A stretch of 64,000 nucleotides of DNA from Macrothele yani (taxonomy: Eukaryota; Arthropoda; Arachnida; Araneae; Macrothelidae): positions 86,465,127 through 86,529,126 of the forward strand of contig CM077023.1 of assembly GCA_039090855.1 (NCBI GenBank), in the 5' to 3' direction. Shown here piece after piece: positions 52,865 through 64,000 of the stretch. The position numbers and the translations under genes were made by a program. How positions within the stretch are numbered: position 1 is the stretch's first letter; every line of letters starts with the position of its first letter. The notes beneath the pieces are model-generated. The model did no database searches, was not told the DNA's origin, and saw only the letters and a list, made by a program, of their open reading frames with translations.

Positions 52865-53504
52865 ATGATCATGAGTTCGTATTTGATGAACTCTCCGTCG
52901 TATAGTGATCCGAAATTTCCACCGAACGAGGAATATTCGCAGGGAAACTACATTCCTAGCCACGGCGGGGACTACTACGCACCGCACCATCACCACCACC
53001 ATCATCCAACGGCACCACATCATCATCATCCTTCGCACCACCACCAACATCACCATCACCCGTACAGCTATTCCGTCGGCAGCCCACACGTGCCGGTGAG
53101 TTATGGCCAAGAGAACGGTAGTCCCGTCTACGGGACACCGACAGGACAGGGTCACAATGCCGCTCACTACTACCGACATCCGTGCGGGATGCCTCCAAAT
53201 TCTGCCGTCTCACCTCTTTCGCGGACGCCGACGCTCCCCGTGGATCACGTACCGGCAAGTCACAGCCCCGTGCCGGGGCTTCCCGGGGGCCCTCCGCCGC
53301 CGCAGCCCCAGCAACAGCCGCAGCCACCACAGCAACCTCAGCAAAGGTCTCCTGTATCGTCCCCAACATCTCCAGGTATTTCAAGGAACCAACCACCGTC
53401 CCATTTGGGGTCGCCTACTTCACCCGATTGCGCTATGACCGGACCTGGCGGCAACGGACAACCTGTCATTTATCCTTGGATGAAGAAAGTCCACGTCGGC
53501 ACAG
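52865..53504 (+). CDS. Dfd: Deformed (Hox4) homeotic protein, first coding exon
   Basis: Dfd is a nuclear homeodomain transcription factor that specifies anterior segment identity and works with the Extradenticle/Pbx cofactor. The exon encodes 213 residues plus one base. It starts [20 protein letters not shown] (52865), continuing [11 protein letters not shown], the diagnostic Hox4/Dfd N-terminus. A His-rich stretch spans residues about 41-65, a Pro/Gln-rich one about 142-160, and a Ser/Pro region about 162-188. [13 protein letters not shown] follows at 201-213: YPWM (203-206) is the Extradenticle-binding hexapeptide and KKVHV after it is typical of Dfd/Hox4. The donor G/GTAAGT at 53504-53505 splits a codon after its first base, where this family has its intron before the homeobox. 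The start at 52865 is chosen because vertebrate Hox4 proteins begin with a similar Met-X-Met-Ser-Ser. An open extension upstream has no family similarity. The homeobox exon is not in the window. Confidence 0.95.
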
Positions 53505-53689
53505 GTAAGTCGATTTTGCTCTCTTCATTCTTTTTCATCTCACTAACACCTTGTAAAGAAAAAATCAGTCCCTTGCTGCGGTGCTCCGGCGATGTTTATT
53601 TTTGTCGCGATAACAGCTGATCTTTCCTCTCAGTGCTATTAAAACGTAGGAAAACAACTTGGCTGGATGACTTAAGCGGGGTTAACAAG

Positions 53690-53880
53690 ACTTTAATAGA
53701 GGCCACGTGCTCGCACACGATAAATAGCAGCCATAATCATAAATTATAACGCACGGTCGGCAGACTTAAACCTCTTTCTTGTGAATGGCCGCCGACTGTC
53801 GAGCTCTCGTATTACTAAGGCAATAACAATAAATCAAGGAGCTTCCTTACGTAAACCACTTAGTCGGCTGGCTACGCTGT
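53690..53880 (+). promoter_or_regulatory. Candidate conserved intronic homeodomain-binding element
   Basis: About 190 bp downstream of the donor the sequence becomes complex and less AT-rich than the rest of the intron. It contains CACGTG (E-box, 53704), GATAAATAGCAGCC and CATAATCATAAATTATAA (about 53731-53750), the last holding several overlapping TAAT/ATAAA homeodomain sites, and CAATAACAATAAATCA near 53820. Hox introns just after the hexapeptide exon are known to carry autoregulatory homeodomain sites. Function here is inferred from position and motif only. Confidence 0.45.
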
Positions 53881-54032
53881 GCTCTCCCCGGTCTCCCCAC
53901 CTGTTTCTTTTTTACCCTCCCTCTGATGATTTCTTCACTTCAGATCGCCGTTTTCTTACGGTCCCAAAAATAGTTATGGAATCTCATCGGTATTTTATAT
54001 TTATTTTCTGCGGACAAAAGAAAAAAAAAAAA

Positions 54033-54053
54033 AAAAAAAAAAGAGGTAGGTGA
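54033..54053. repeat. A-run
   Basis: About 22 consecutive A bases within the intron, starting near 54020. No gene is associated with it. Confidence 0.7.
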
Positions 54054-54346
54054 CTCTAAAATACATGACTACAAAATAATTTGTATTTTTACTAATAGAA
54101 GTACTTTTACTTTCTCTCTAGTAAAATAAACATTTTAGTAAACAGTTTAACATTAACACTGACTATTTTATAGCCTGCTATGTAGCTGATTATAAATATA
54201 GCTATGTAATATTTGATTGTAAGTACAGCTTATATGCTGTACAAATTTAGTCGTGAAATATGTCCTACATATAAATTTAGTGGTACAGTAGTTACTAAAT
54301 TTAGTTATCAGATATACATTATATTGTGTTACACCACATGTTTTTA

Positions 54347-54373
<27 letters not shown>
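54347..54373. repeat. (CT)n microsatellite
   Basis: About thirteen CT units in the Dfd intron. Confidence 0.9.
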
Positions 54374-54377
<4 letters not shown>

Positions 54378-55110
54378 TATATATTTTTATTATTTAATTA
54401 ACGTTGATAAAAAATCCCACAGTAAGGCTCATAGTTTAACATTTTATAAATTAAAGCGTCACATTTGAAAGCAGAAAGATTACAACTGAGTTCATATTAG
54501 TGACTTCTTGGTATATTAAAAAGTTTTTATTTTCTTAATTGACGAAGTGAGGTCTTTCTCTGAAGAAAATAATTTTTTATTAAAGATATAAGCCATATGC
54601 AGTTGTACTTACGTTGCTTTTTTTAAATGTACACATATATGTCATAGTAAATATTTATTAAAATTTCAAAGAAAAGTATACAAGGATGAAAAAACTAGTA
54701 AAAGAACGTCATCATTGTCAGTATGGTTCATAAAATAGTTAAAGTTTGGTCGCGTAGCTACACTAAGGATGAGGATCTGTGAACCAAGGGTCCCACATAG
54801 CCCCAGATTGAGCAAGAGATCAGAAAAGAGGGGGAAAAAGTTTTGGAAAGTTAGGTATGCCATTAGTACAGATCGTGAAAATAAATCAAGTGTCCGACTG
54901 ACATCGAAATGGAATTATGATGACATGCATTCATTCAATAAAATAGACTGATATATTCAGCGCATGCGCAGGCCCTCTTGTGTTATGCTCATTAATTGTG
55001 TGTATAACATTCCAAATAATGAAATTTTAAATTATGCATATCCTTCTTACCATCTAACGATCAGGTTATTCAACTCAAAGCTGTTTCTTCAGAAAAGACA
55101 ATATTCTTAT

Positions 55111-55166
55111 TTGTTATTATTTATGATCAACTATTATTATTGGAAAATATTTCTAAGCCTGGAGTA

Positions 55167-55202
<36 letters not shown>

Positions 55203-55232
55203 TGAAAAAATGCTTCTAAGCCTGGAGTACAT
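55111..55232. repeat. (ATT)n microsatellite inside a short duplication
   Basis: About thirteen ATT units (55160-55200). The phrase TTCTAAGCCTGGAGTACATTATTA occurs on both sides (about 55150 and 55212), so a ~60-bp segment is duplicated around the run. Confidence 0.85.
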
Positions 55233-56168
55233 TATTAATCTAAGTTTGCACACTGGGTAAGTTTTGAGCATGAGCGCATTTCATTTCTTTCACTTCAGTA
55301 TACCGCGCAGAAAAAGTATCTTTTGCTATCTAATAGTGTGCCTATCCGGCACCTCCTCATAGCAGAAATAAAATTGTCATCACCGTTTTGGTCGTATTGA
55401 CTACAAAATATATCGCAGATGCAGTAGGGTTTCACGTCAGTTTTAGTTATCGGAATAGTTTTAATCCTTCAATACATTACATGTTTCTTGGTCTCTTTAT
55501 CAGCAGATTGTACCCATTTGGTTGAGCACAAGATTAAAATGAAATATGAAACTCCATTCCTTAAAAGAGCCTCTTGCTGATTTTTCCTTTTCCCCCGCAC
55601 ACAGTGGTGACTAAAATGTAATCTAGTGTCATATTTACGATACAATTTCATGTTAGTTACACCAGCAGCGACTTTTGAATTAACAACTGCTCTTAAAACT
55701 GCAATAAGTTGAGCCTGAGGACACTTAATTAAGTACCAAATTTCACTAAAGTTATTCATTAGATTTTGTAGCTATATTACCAGAAACACGAGAAATTATT
55801 TGTCTTTCAAAATTAAGAAAACAGTGGAACTATTTTTGTTTTGAATTTCAAAAGCGCTAACTAATCAAGCACTTGAACCATCGAATGAATCTATCTGAAC
55901 AACAGCTTTGCTGTTTCTCACTACTTTAAAGCAAATTAGAATCAAATTAATACGGCGTGAAGATATTCTTCCACCTTTAAGAGTAATCATTCCTTTAATT
56001 TAGTAAATACTGAATTTTGCTGCTTTCAACATATTTCTTGGACTTCGATTTTTGTTCAGAGATGTTTCAAGAAATTATTAGCTGAGGACTTTTCCCTTCC
56101 ATAAAGGAACAATGATCTGCCCCTAAACATTTGTTCGCCAGTATGTTATTTGTCGTTCTGATTATGTC

Positions 56169-56310
56169 CCCGGTGAGGCATGGATGTTGTGTTTATCTTA
56201 CGGCACTGGCTCTCTCCATTTCCTGGAACTAGGGGCCCTAAATTAGGGACGGGGACTGCTTATAGTCCATCGAGTTGCTCACTGTGGTCGTTAAGCCCAC
56301 AAAGGAAAAA
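56169..56310 (+). mobile_element. 5'-truncated SINE family A
   Basis: The copy starts at CCGGTGAGGCATGGATGTTG, just after the B box, so the tRNA head and promoter are missing. The body runs to CACTGTGGTCGTTAAGCCCA and an A-rich tail. It is one of only two transposon pieces in the intron. Confidence 0.9.
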
Positions 56311-59300
56311 GAAAAAATAATTCTTGTAACCCCCAAATTTGGAACAGCAGTTGTGTCAGTACTATGGGCCAGGATTATAAAACCTTTATCACCGTATCAA
56401 TAAGAAATGAGGCGCGTTTGGGATACTGAATGCATCTCCAGAAATCATTTTAAAACTCTAATCATTTCTGAAGTGAAAGCTGTGAAAATTTAAGAGTGTT
56501 CTGTGTTTGTCTTGCTAATATTAATTCGCTCACGCTTTATATTTAGTTCTAGTCATTTTTTTTTTTTTTTTTTTTTTTTTGTAGCTTAAAGTTCTCCAGC
56601 TGCAATTTTAAATTTTTTCGAAAGGGTTGTATTTGGCCGACAAATGGACTTTTGAATGTCTCATGAGCTAAAAATGCTGTTCAAATTGGAAAATCGTGTC
56701 TTTTCTTTTCCTTTTTTACAAGTTATTTATCACTGTTCTTGTCGAGGAGCGGTTAACAATTCCGTTCTGTAAATTAATTTCACGTTTTTGGATTATTTTG
56801 TTTCTTTCAAAGATGTGCCATCTGGTTCATTTACCTCACGCTTTTTGCAAAAGTTGCCGCTCTTGCATTTCTCTGCATCTTTGGATAAACTATATGGATA
56901 ACATATTTTTCTAATTACGATTAAGGGCTCATGAACTATTCTTGTTATACTGTAGTGCTTCACACCAAGTTTCCTGGATCCATTCATTGCTGCAGATTCT
57001 AATTTCGAATCCGAAATTAATTACTTGACCAGTCAAAGATTCGATAATAGCTTTGTTTTCGCAGCTTAATTCTCGTTTGTTCGGCGCAAATATTCCGCGT
57101 AAGTATACTTTTCTTATGCTTTCTTTGTGCATGTAGGATTCGTCACAACTCAGCCTGCCTAAAAATTCGTAAGTGTTACCTACCTAGCTTTAAGCAATAT
57201 ATTCTTGTTTTTAATACAGCTTTACTGCTGTGTTTTTGGAAATATTACGTTATCTTTACCCTTAGAATGTTGCTTTAAGGCATTTAGTCTAGGATGAAGT
57301 GAGTCATCAGAGATTATCTTAAAACATAACTCCAATTATTATTAATATTTTTACTTTTACTAATGCTACTGATATTATTATCATTATTGCTACTATTATT
57401 ATTAAAAGCAAATTTCTATTTTGCCCCGGAAGAAGAAAATGCGTGGTGATTTCATAGAATGGCATTTCAGGTTCTTAAGAAAGCAAGCACCACTGTGGTG
57501 CATAGTTCTCCTGCGCAGAATTAAAAATAACTTAGTAAAAATAAATTCGAAAACCATTTCACACATTGGCAAAGAATAAGTTCCTCACACTGTTATTACC
57601 ACAAAATTCAACCCCTTGTCCCAAATGCATCGCGAGAGAATAGCCTGCCCATTTCGAGGTATAATACTGCTACACTCGTTGTCATTTCCAGTACCTTTTA
57701 AACATTTTATTTTCCAAATTTTTCTTAAAGGTTCGTAAGATAAATTTCCGTTGTTGTCTTCCTTTTATCGATCCTGTGAAACTCAAAGTTTCAACAGCGA
57801 AATTCATTCACGAATCAAGCGAAAGTGCGATGTAGAATTGGTTTTGATCAAGCTGTTTAACATTGCTGACTGTATGTTCACGTGTCAGTAAGTAAAGATC
57901 TTTGCCCCAAAATCGCTGTTGTTCAGCAGTTGGGGAATTATACATATTGAAAATATATTAGCTTACTCTACGTAAAATATAGCGCATGATTCAACTACAA
58001 AAATAAGCTAGTTTCCATGAAATAAACATGGAAATGCTTTTATACCTGTCTTTTTGGCTCATTCTTACTCACATTATTAAAAGTGTCATGATTTTCTTTA
58101 CACAAGTCTTGGGAAATGGTTTTTGGCTTTATCTATAAATCAGAAGTAACGAATGGATAGTTATGAACAAATTGTTTTAGTTCTCAAACCACGTGCTCGT
58201 GAAAATGATGCAACTATACAGAAAGGATCGCATACTCTTATGTATAGGAAACATTTAGGCAACTTGAAATGATCTGATTCCAAAAAAATTCACAGCAGAA
58301 ATGAAGATTCTGACAATCCTTGAAAGCAGTGCCTGCAAAAAAAAATGCCGTTAGAAAAAATTTATGATTAGTTATACATTGAGGCCTTGAGTTTCGGCAT
58401 GATGCCACAATGATCAAAAACATTCTAAATTTAATAAGTACTAACGTGACTGCATTACAAAACGTATTTGCACGCATTCACAGATTACGGAAAGCTTACA
58501 GGATAGTATATATTTACCATATCTCCAGTCATTTAATTGTAAATATTTTAGGAAAACGTAAAATGAGCGTAGGGAAATGGGGTTTACAGCGATGGCACAT
58601 TTATTTTTAAATGTACAGTGTTTTTCACATCAGAGAATGTCTTTAAAAATCTAACACGAAATTCAACGTAGCAATCTAATAGCTTCCAATAATTTGAGGA
58701 TAGCTAGTTTAAAGTTTCTTCACCCAAAAAGTACTAAAACTGCACATCTTTGTGAAGAGTGCGTGGAAGAAAAACTGCCCGAATTCATTCAGTTTCTTTG
58801 GAAGGGTTCAAAATTTTCAACACTTCATCATGTCACGAGGTAGCTTAAATTTAAAGACTTAGGGGGAAAAATTCATATTGGAGATTTTTCCATTATTTAA
58901 CCGTTCGTGTTTGGTTTCTTAGTCATTTTACGTGATCAAAAACAACCAACGCTTAGCAGTGGACATTTCAAGATTTGACTAAATCCTGGGCATCTTCCCT
59001 AAATTGCTCACCTGAGCATATAATTTTTTTCTCTCCAGTTTTAGCTTTTCTAAGGAAAATAATGATAGGAACACTGGTCTTGTTATTTTTCATCTTTCAG
59101 ACAGACAGATTGACATTGATAACTGTTGTTCAACAGCTGTGCTTCTGACAAATTTTGCAATTTCCCACAATTTTTCTTTGCAAACATATTTTACCATAAA
59201 AATGTGATTTCGAATGCAACTACGTATGTCTTCGCATATAAAGCACCAGGATTCCCCTTCCACTATGGCGAGTTGTGTACAGAAGTATTTAAACATTCCT

Positions 59301-59738
59301 TTTTAACACTTGGAAATATTAAATAATCGTTGTTGTAATGATCACAGCAATGAAAAAGGGCAGCTATCAATACTTTTCAAGCGAGACGAATCAGGAAACA
59401 AAATTTGGCATTATCCTATGTCATTCTTGTGTGACACCACTTATAAGCTCATATTAGAGGCAAATATTTTGCAGAATGCAATAAAATTTCTCAAAATGCA
59501 ATGCTTTAAAATATGGCAGAGATGTCACAAATGGAAACTTTTTATTTTTTATTTTTATTGAAGGGAAAGTTCCTTCGTCTTGTATTTCTAGCATAATACT
59601 GTTTGGGGTTTTATTGTTCTTATAATAATGAAATCTTATATCATTTAAAAAGTTCTGGTACAGACATCACCTAATGAAATTTTCCGAGGGCAAAAAAGGG
59701 AAACTTCAAAGAACATCTAAAGATGTTTTCTTTTAGTT
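56311..59738. other. Intron interior, nothing recognised
   Basis: AT-rich DNA with a T-run at about 56559-56580 and short (ATT) runs near 57340-57400. The stretch 57600-57680 is less AT-rich but has no identifiable motif. Confidence 0.45.
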
Positions 59739-59930
59739 GGGGGTTTAACGACCCCCGAAAGCTATGAGACTCCCGTCCCTAATTATTTGGGATTACTGGT
59801 TCCAGAAGAGAGGAAGAGCCAGCGCCTTTGGTCAAACACACCACCTATGTTTCATCCAAGGTTCGAGCCCGGGTCCTACTCGGACGACATCTACAGATCA
59901 TCAATAATCTAGCAGTGGTGGTTTAATGTG
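59739..59930 (-). mobile_element. Old SINE family A
   Basis: The minus strand shows a decayed copy: complement of GGGTTTAACGACCCCC, of CTGGTTCCAGAAGAGAGG and of AAGGTTCGAGCCCGG. The head is very weak. It is the most diverged copy recognised. Confidence 0.75.
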
Positions 59931-62232
59931 TTTGCTCTTTCCGGCTGCATAAAATGTGAAATAAGTTGCTAGTTATTTTTCCGATGATTTCTATCCCATA
60001 CGAAATTTTCTTCTTCCTCCAGAACTAACCGTGAATGAATTCTTCAACAAATGCGGAGATGGTATACTTAAAAAAAAATCAACGGTTGATGTTTGTTACT
60101 TCCAGTTTGCTCCTGACAGGTCTTTGGTAAAATAATCATTAAAAAGGTATTCTTGCTGTTCTAGAAACAAAGAGGAAAGCAACAGTCTTTTTTTTTTTTT
60201 TTTTTTGAAAATTTTATTGGTATAGTTTTTGTTTACTTTTCGGAGAAAACATCACCCCGATTCCGTATCGTAATAAGAAGGACTTGCTCTCAGATTCAAA
60301 ACTTCCTCATTTATCAGCTAAATGCATTTCATGAAATTCAATGCGGTATTTCGGAACACATTACAATATGAAAAGAAGTGGAAAGCATTAAGTTAATTCT
60401 ACAACACCTCAATGTTTTCAAGTTTGTAATGAGATGTATTGTTTGTATCCATTCACGCGTTTTTCTTTTCTTTTGCACAGTAGATACCATAATTAAACCC
60501 AAGAAATGATAAAATTATTTTTATGGTATTTCAAAACTATAACTTCATAGGTGATCTGTAGTAGATATTACCGCAGCTTCTTATCAATGCTATATTCGCA
60601 CCTTTACATGACTAAACCAAAAAAACCTGGTGTAAAAGCTGTTAAATCTTTAGCTTCGTTTGACTAAACTGCAGCGCTTTAAAGCTGTCCCAAATTACTT
60701 TTCATGTTTTACAGGGTTTCATAATTCCTTACATGTTTTTGAGATTCTGTTAAGTTTTTAATTCGCATTTAAAACATTTTTCGCGCTGTCTGGAAATGAC
60801 TCTTGCAAGCTGTATATCACTAAACAACGAAAAAGTGAGTTGAGATATCTGTATTTATACGTCCCATGTTAAATTTTTTCAAAGGCACCTTTTCTTTGAA
60901 AAATCATGTTTTTTGTTTATCATATTCATAAAAGTATTCCTGTACAATGCATAAAAGAAAAGACGAAAAACAAATTAGGACCAGCTATACTTTTTGCCAC
61001 TAACTGTTCTCCAGCATTGAGCTTGCGAGTACAAAGTTTACTTCCAAAAGCTTTTTAAGTAGTCCTAAGGAAACTTTCGGACATAATGATCTCTAACATC
61101 TTAGAATGAAATATATTACTCTCTTCCTTTTCAGTTTTTGAGATATTTATTTAACATAAGAGGATTTGGCTGGTTGCCTGATTTTATGCAAATCGTAGAT
61201 CAAACATTGCTCTTCCTTTTTAAAGGCACGATAACAACATAGATTTGAATTTGTCTCTAGCAAAGCTTCACAGTCTGTCTTTATTAACCCATGAAAGATA
61301 TTTATTTGCCGTAGCACGAAGAAATTGAAAAAACAAAAACAAAAAAACAACAACAACTCAGAACCACGTATTTCATTTATATTTTGTCAAGATTTCCGAG
61401 AGAGTACGTGTTTATTCTGAGACCGAAATCCGCACATAATTTTCCGATTTTCTTCTCCGAATGCATTTGAAGATTACGTGTTATATGAAAATTGTATAAA
61501 TTTATTTTCGTAGTTCAAAGGGGAGTTTTTAACAACTAAACAACCGATGCAGTAGGAATTAAACTATAAATAAAAAAATTCTCATTTAACGATAACGCTG
61601 AAAGTAACGACATAGAACTGCAAAAGCACATCCAAATTCTGAAATTGTCATTCTATTAATAATATAGCTGCTAAACAAGTCAGTTAAATATTCAAACAAA
61701 AATTTCATTTGCTTTTAATCTCATATTTTTCAAAAATTTAATTTGCTTTTAATCTCATAGGCTTCTGTATGTTATTTTAAAATAGTTTTAGAGTTATATT
61801 AGATCGGCTTAGCAATTTATGTTAGAATAAGGTTATGTCTGCTAACTTTAAGTGAGGCGCTCAAAAGCCAGTGGGTCTAAGTCATGAATTTTGTGAAATT
61901 GACTTATTGATATGAGGTAAGTCCACTTAGCATATTCTTTCAAAGCTATAGACGACTGAACTACTTGGGAAAGTTCACCATGCGGCTGAAGAAGACCGCG
62001 GGCATTCGGAAGCTAAGATTTTCAATAAAATTTTTAGTTGAAGCAATTATGAAAGCGGAGTATTGGTACATTTAATTCAACAAAGAAAATATCAAAATAT
62101 GAGCTCCATTTCCTACCTGTTCAATCAAGTTTGATTGCCAAACTTCGAACAATCAATCAGTCATGGAAAATAATTTCAGTAATTTCGGAGAAGAGACAAA
62201 ACTGACTTGATATTAAAAATTCCATGATGCCA
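59931..62232. other. Intron interior, nothing recognised
   Basis: AT-rich DNA with a T-run at about 60188-60206. A 20-bp direct repeat TTTGCTTTTAATCTCATA occurs twice at about 61708-61760. Confidence 0.45.
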
Positions 62233-62390
62233 GTGACCAAATGAACTGAATTTTGAGTGACACAGTGTAAAATGTTCAAGTGAATAAACTTCATGGTGGC
62301 ACAGTGCTGTTCAGTGTTCAAGTGAACTGACTTTAAGTGACACAGTGTGTAGTGTTCTACAGAACTAAACTTGTAGTGATAGTTCTCCAG
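62233..62390. repeat. Degenerate tandem repeat, ~40-bp unit
   Basis: Three to four copies of a unit like GTGACACAGTGTxxxxTGTTC followed by AAGTGAACTGAACTT-like sequence start at about 62233 (partial), 62257, 62296 and 62337. The copies differ at many positions. No function is visible. Confidence 0.7.
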
Positions 62391-64000
62391 AATGCAGAAT
62401 GTGGGCTTACAGTGGTCGTCAAGTGACAAGTTTGTGACGGCAAGAAACATGGAATTTTTCAAAAGTACGTGGATAAGTCAAAAATTTCTATTGCAATTAA
62501 TCATTATTTTATTATCCATGAATAAAATGTCTGATGCTTTTAATTAATAAAGCTTATTATTTTCTCTTTTTGAACATTTTAATATAAATGAAAGTAATAC
62601 ACATTTCTTAAAAACAAAAAAGGAAAAAAGGGAATGATGGCTTCTGTACAACTTTTTGTTTCTCAAAAATGCATTTTTTTTTTTTTTGAAACTTAGTCCT
62701 ACTGGCTTCTGGGCACCTCAGCGAATGTAATCCATATTTTTATGCATAGATGTTATTACCTCAAGAGTGAAGGCATATTTAACAAAACATTTGCTTTTAC
62801 CATTTCAATATTTTTACAGTATAAATATCATTGACTTATATTTTGTACTTGACTTGATAACATATAACAAGATGAATAAATACGTACAGTTCATTCTTAC
62901 TAAATAGAGTGTTTCACCTCAAAAGTACGTACCGTTTTAAAAGACATGCGGTACTAAGGTTCAAAAAGTTAAAGAAACAAACGGACGAAAAGATGCGAAC
63001 TCCAACAACAAGTGACCAGATCAAATAAAACAATACAAGGACAGAATGTAATAAAATAAAATCGCAAAGTATACCGAATCAAATGGAATTTTAAATCATC
63101 AAAATTGTTTGGTTTGCTACCTGCCTTTATGTATTTCACATTTTCATATTTTCACATTTGAGTCACTTTGACCTGCTCGTAATGGTATTGTGATGAAACT
63201 ATGTGATAATCATGTCTAGTTTGTTAAACTTATTTGGAAGTTTGGTTGTCATTCGTGTTAGTTTAAAAGTAATAGCTGGCTAATTAAATTCGTTTTGTAA
63301 CTTCAAATAAGGAGAGGAGTATTTGGCATCAAGCACCTTTATATTTATAGAGATATTTACTTCAACAATCACTTTATAGTTCACGTAACGGCTTTGACAA
63401 ATCGATTTATTAAATTCCCAGGATATGTATCATCGATTGATATGTTTTTGGTGTGATGTCATAGACTAAAAAACGCAGTAACGAAAATGTAATAAACAAT
63501 TTCTTTGCAAGGAAACAAAACTTTTTGCTCTGACACATGTACACAACCATGCAGTTTTACATGCTGCACAACTACAATGGTTAAGGACAAGCAGAATGTG
63601 TTTGACCACGCGGAAAGATCTCAATCAAGAATATGTAAATAAGATTTGACTGCACTCGGATTCTCAAAATGGCTCTGTTTTTATTGATTCATGTGCCTTT
63701 TACGGTCATCATCTCTTATTTTTCCTTCCTTTTCATGACAGACTGTATGATTTCCAGAGAAACAGTACAAAAGAAGTAACTATCTCTTGCAATAAAATAA
63801 ATGTTTGGCATTTAGTACTTTTACCAACAAAAAAGCCATCCATAACCTATTCAGAACCACATGTTTTATAAATCTAGACACAAAAAATTCTCAGATATTT
63901 ACAACGAACTGCAATTTTCTTTTTATTTGCTTACAACATTCCAACATTTAATGAAAGTTTGCGCATCACAATGACTGCATGCATATAATTTAGTTAGGCA
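62391..64000. other. Intron interior to window end, nothing recognised
   Basis: AT-rich DNA with a T-run near 62671-62687. No splice acceptor followed by a homeobox-like frame was seen. Confidence 0.45.

Larger units (their letters stand above)
53505..64000 (+). other. Dfd intron 1 (partial, at least 10.5 kb)
   Basis: The intron begins GTAAGTCGATTT. I searched the plus strand to the window end for homeodomain phrases such as the WFQNRRMKWKK coding pattern and saw none in the open frames, so the acceptor lies beyond 64000. The intron is AT-rich and carries only microsatellites, two old SINE pieces and a small tandem repeat. Confidence 0.75.

Noticed and set aside
52862..53396. Minus-strand open frames opposite the Dfd exon
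   Set aside because: They are shadows of the GC-rich, His/Pro-biased coding sequence and show no protein motif.
54000..64000. The Dfd homeobox exon within the window
   Set aside because: No open frame in the intron to 64000 encodes homeodomain helices, so it must lie beyond the right edge.

Overview
The window is animal nuclear DNA from an arthropod, most plausibly a chelicerate such as a spider or scorpion. It holds one recognisable host gene, the first coding exon of the Hox gene Deformed (Dfd, Hox4 class), at 52865-53504 on the plus strand. The exon has the family N-terminus, a histidine-rich stretch, a Pro/Gln-rich stretch and the YPWM hexapeptide, and ends at a clean GTAAGT donor. The homeobox exon is not in the window, so the intron is at least 10.5 kb and runs off the right edge. 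The chelicerate guess rests on the Hox4-like exon plus a repeat content (many Tc1/mariner families, an RTE LINE, tRNA-derived SINEs) that resembles what I know of spider genomes. Transposons move between species, so this is weak evidence.

Layout. 1-5 kb: unique AT-rich DNA, two blocks of ~148-bp tandem repeats around a possible Helentron-type segment, and a probable non-autonomous hAT element with a 33-bp perfect hairpin. 5-12.3 kb: LINE 3' ends, three Tc1-like transposons (one minus, two plus) and two SINE families. 12.5-14 kb: a 38/26-bp minisatellite split by an apparent solo LTR. 14-16.5 kb: mostly unique DNA. 16.5-21.5 kb: two Tc1 elements and a mariner element, some inserted in older LINE 3' ends. 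21.6-28.2 kb: a foldback element with a SINE in its loop, then three RTE-type LINE copies head to tail, the last with an intact 984-codon ORF. 28.2-32.6 kb: three Tc1 elements. 33-39 kb: unique DNA, a 57-bp-arm perfect palindrome and a cluster of antisense SINEs. 39-43.3 kb: an antisense LINE interrupted by two SINEs, a Tc1 element and a foldback MITE, then a second antisense LINE. 44-47.2 kb: a minisatellite, tRNA-like repeats and a hAT MITE with an exact 8-bp target-site duplication. 47.2-64 kb: almost repeat-free DNA upstream of, within and downstream of Dfd exon 1, carrying only microsatellites, two degenerate SINE pieces and a small tandem repeat.

There are no operons, CRISPR arrays or intact RNA genes. 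The main biological story is a Hox locus whose promoter side and intron are kept nearly free of transposons while the flank beyond ~43 kb is a graveyard of nested mobile elements. The only mobile-element protein that looks complete is the RTE ORF at 25242-28196. One Tc1 transposase (16748-17779) is broken by a single stop codon. I found no convincing new multi-gene system.
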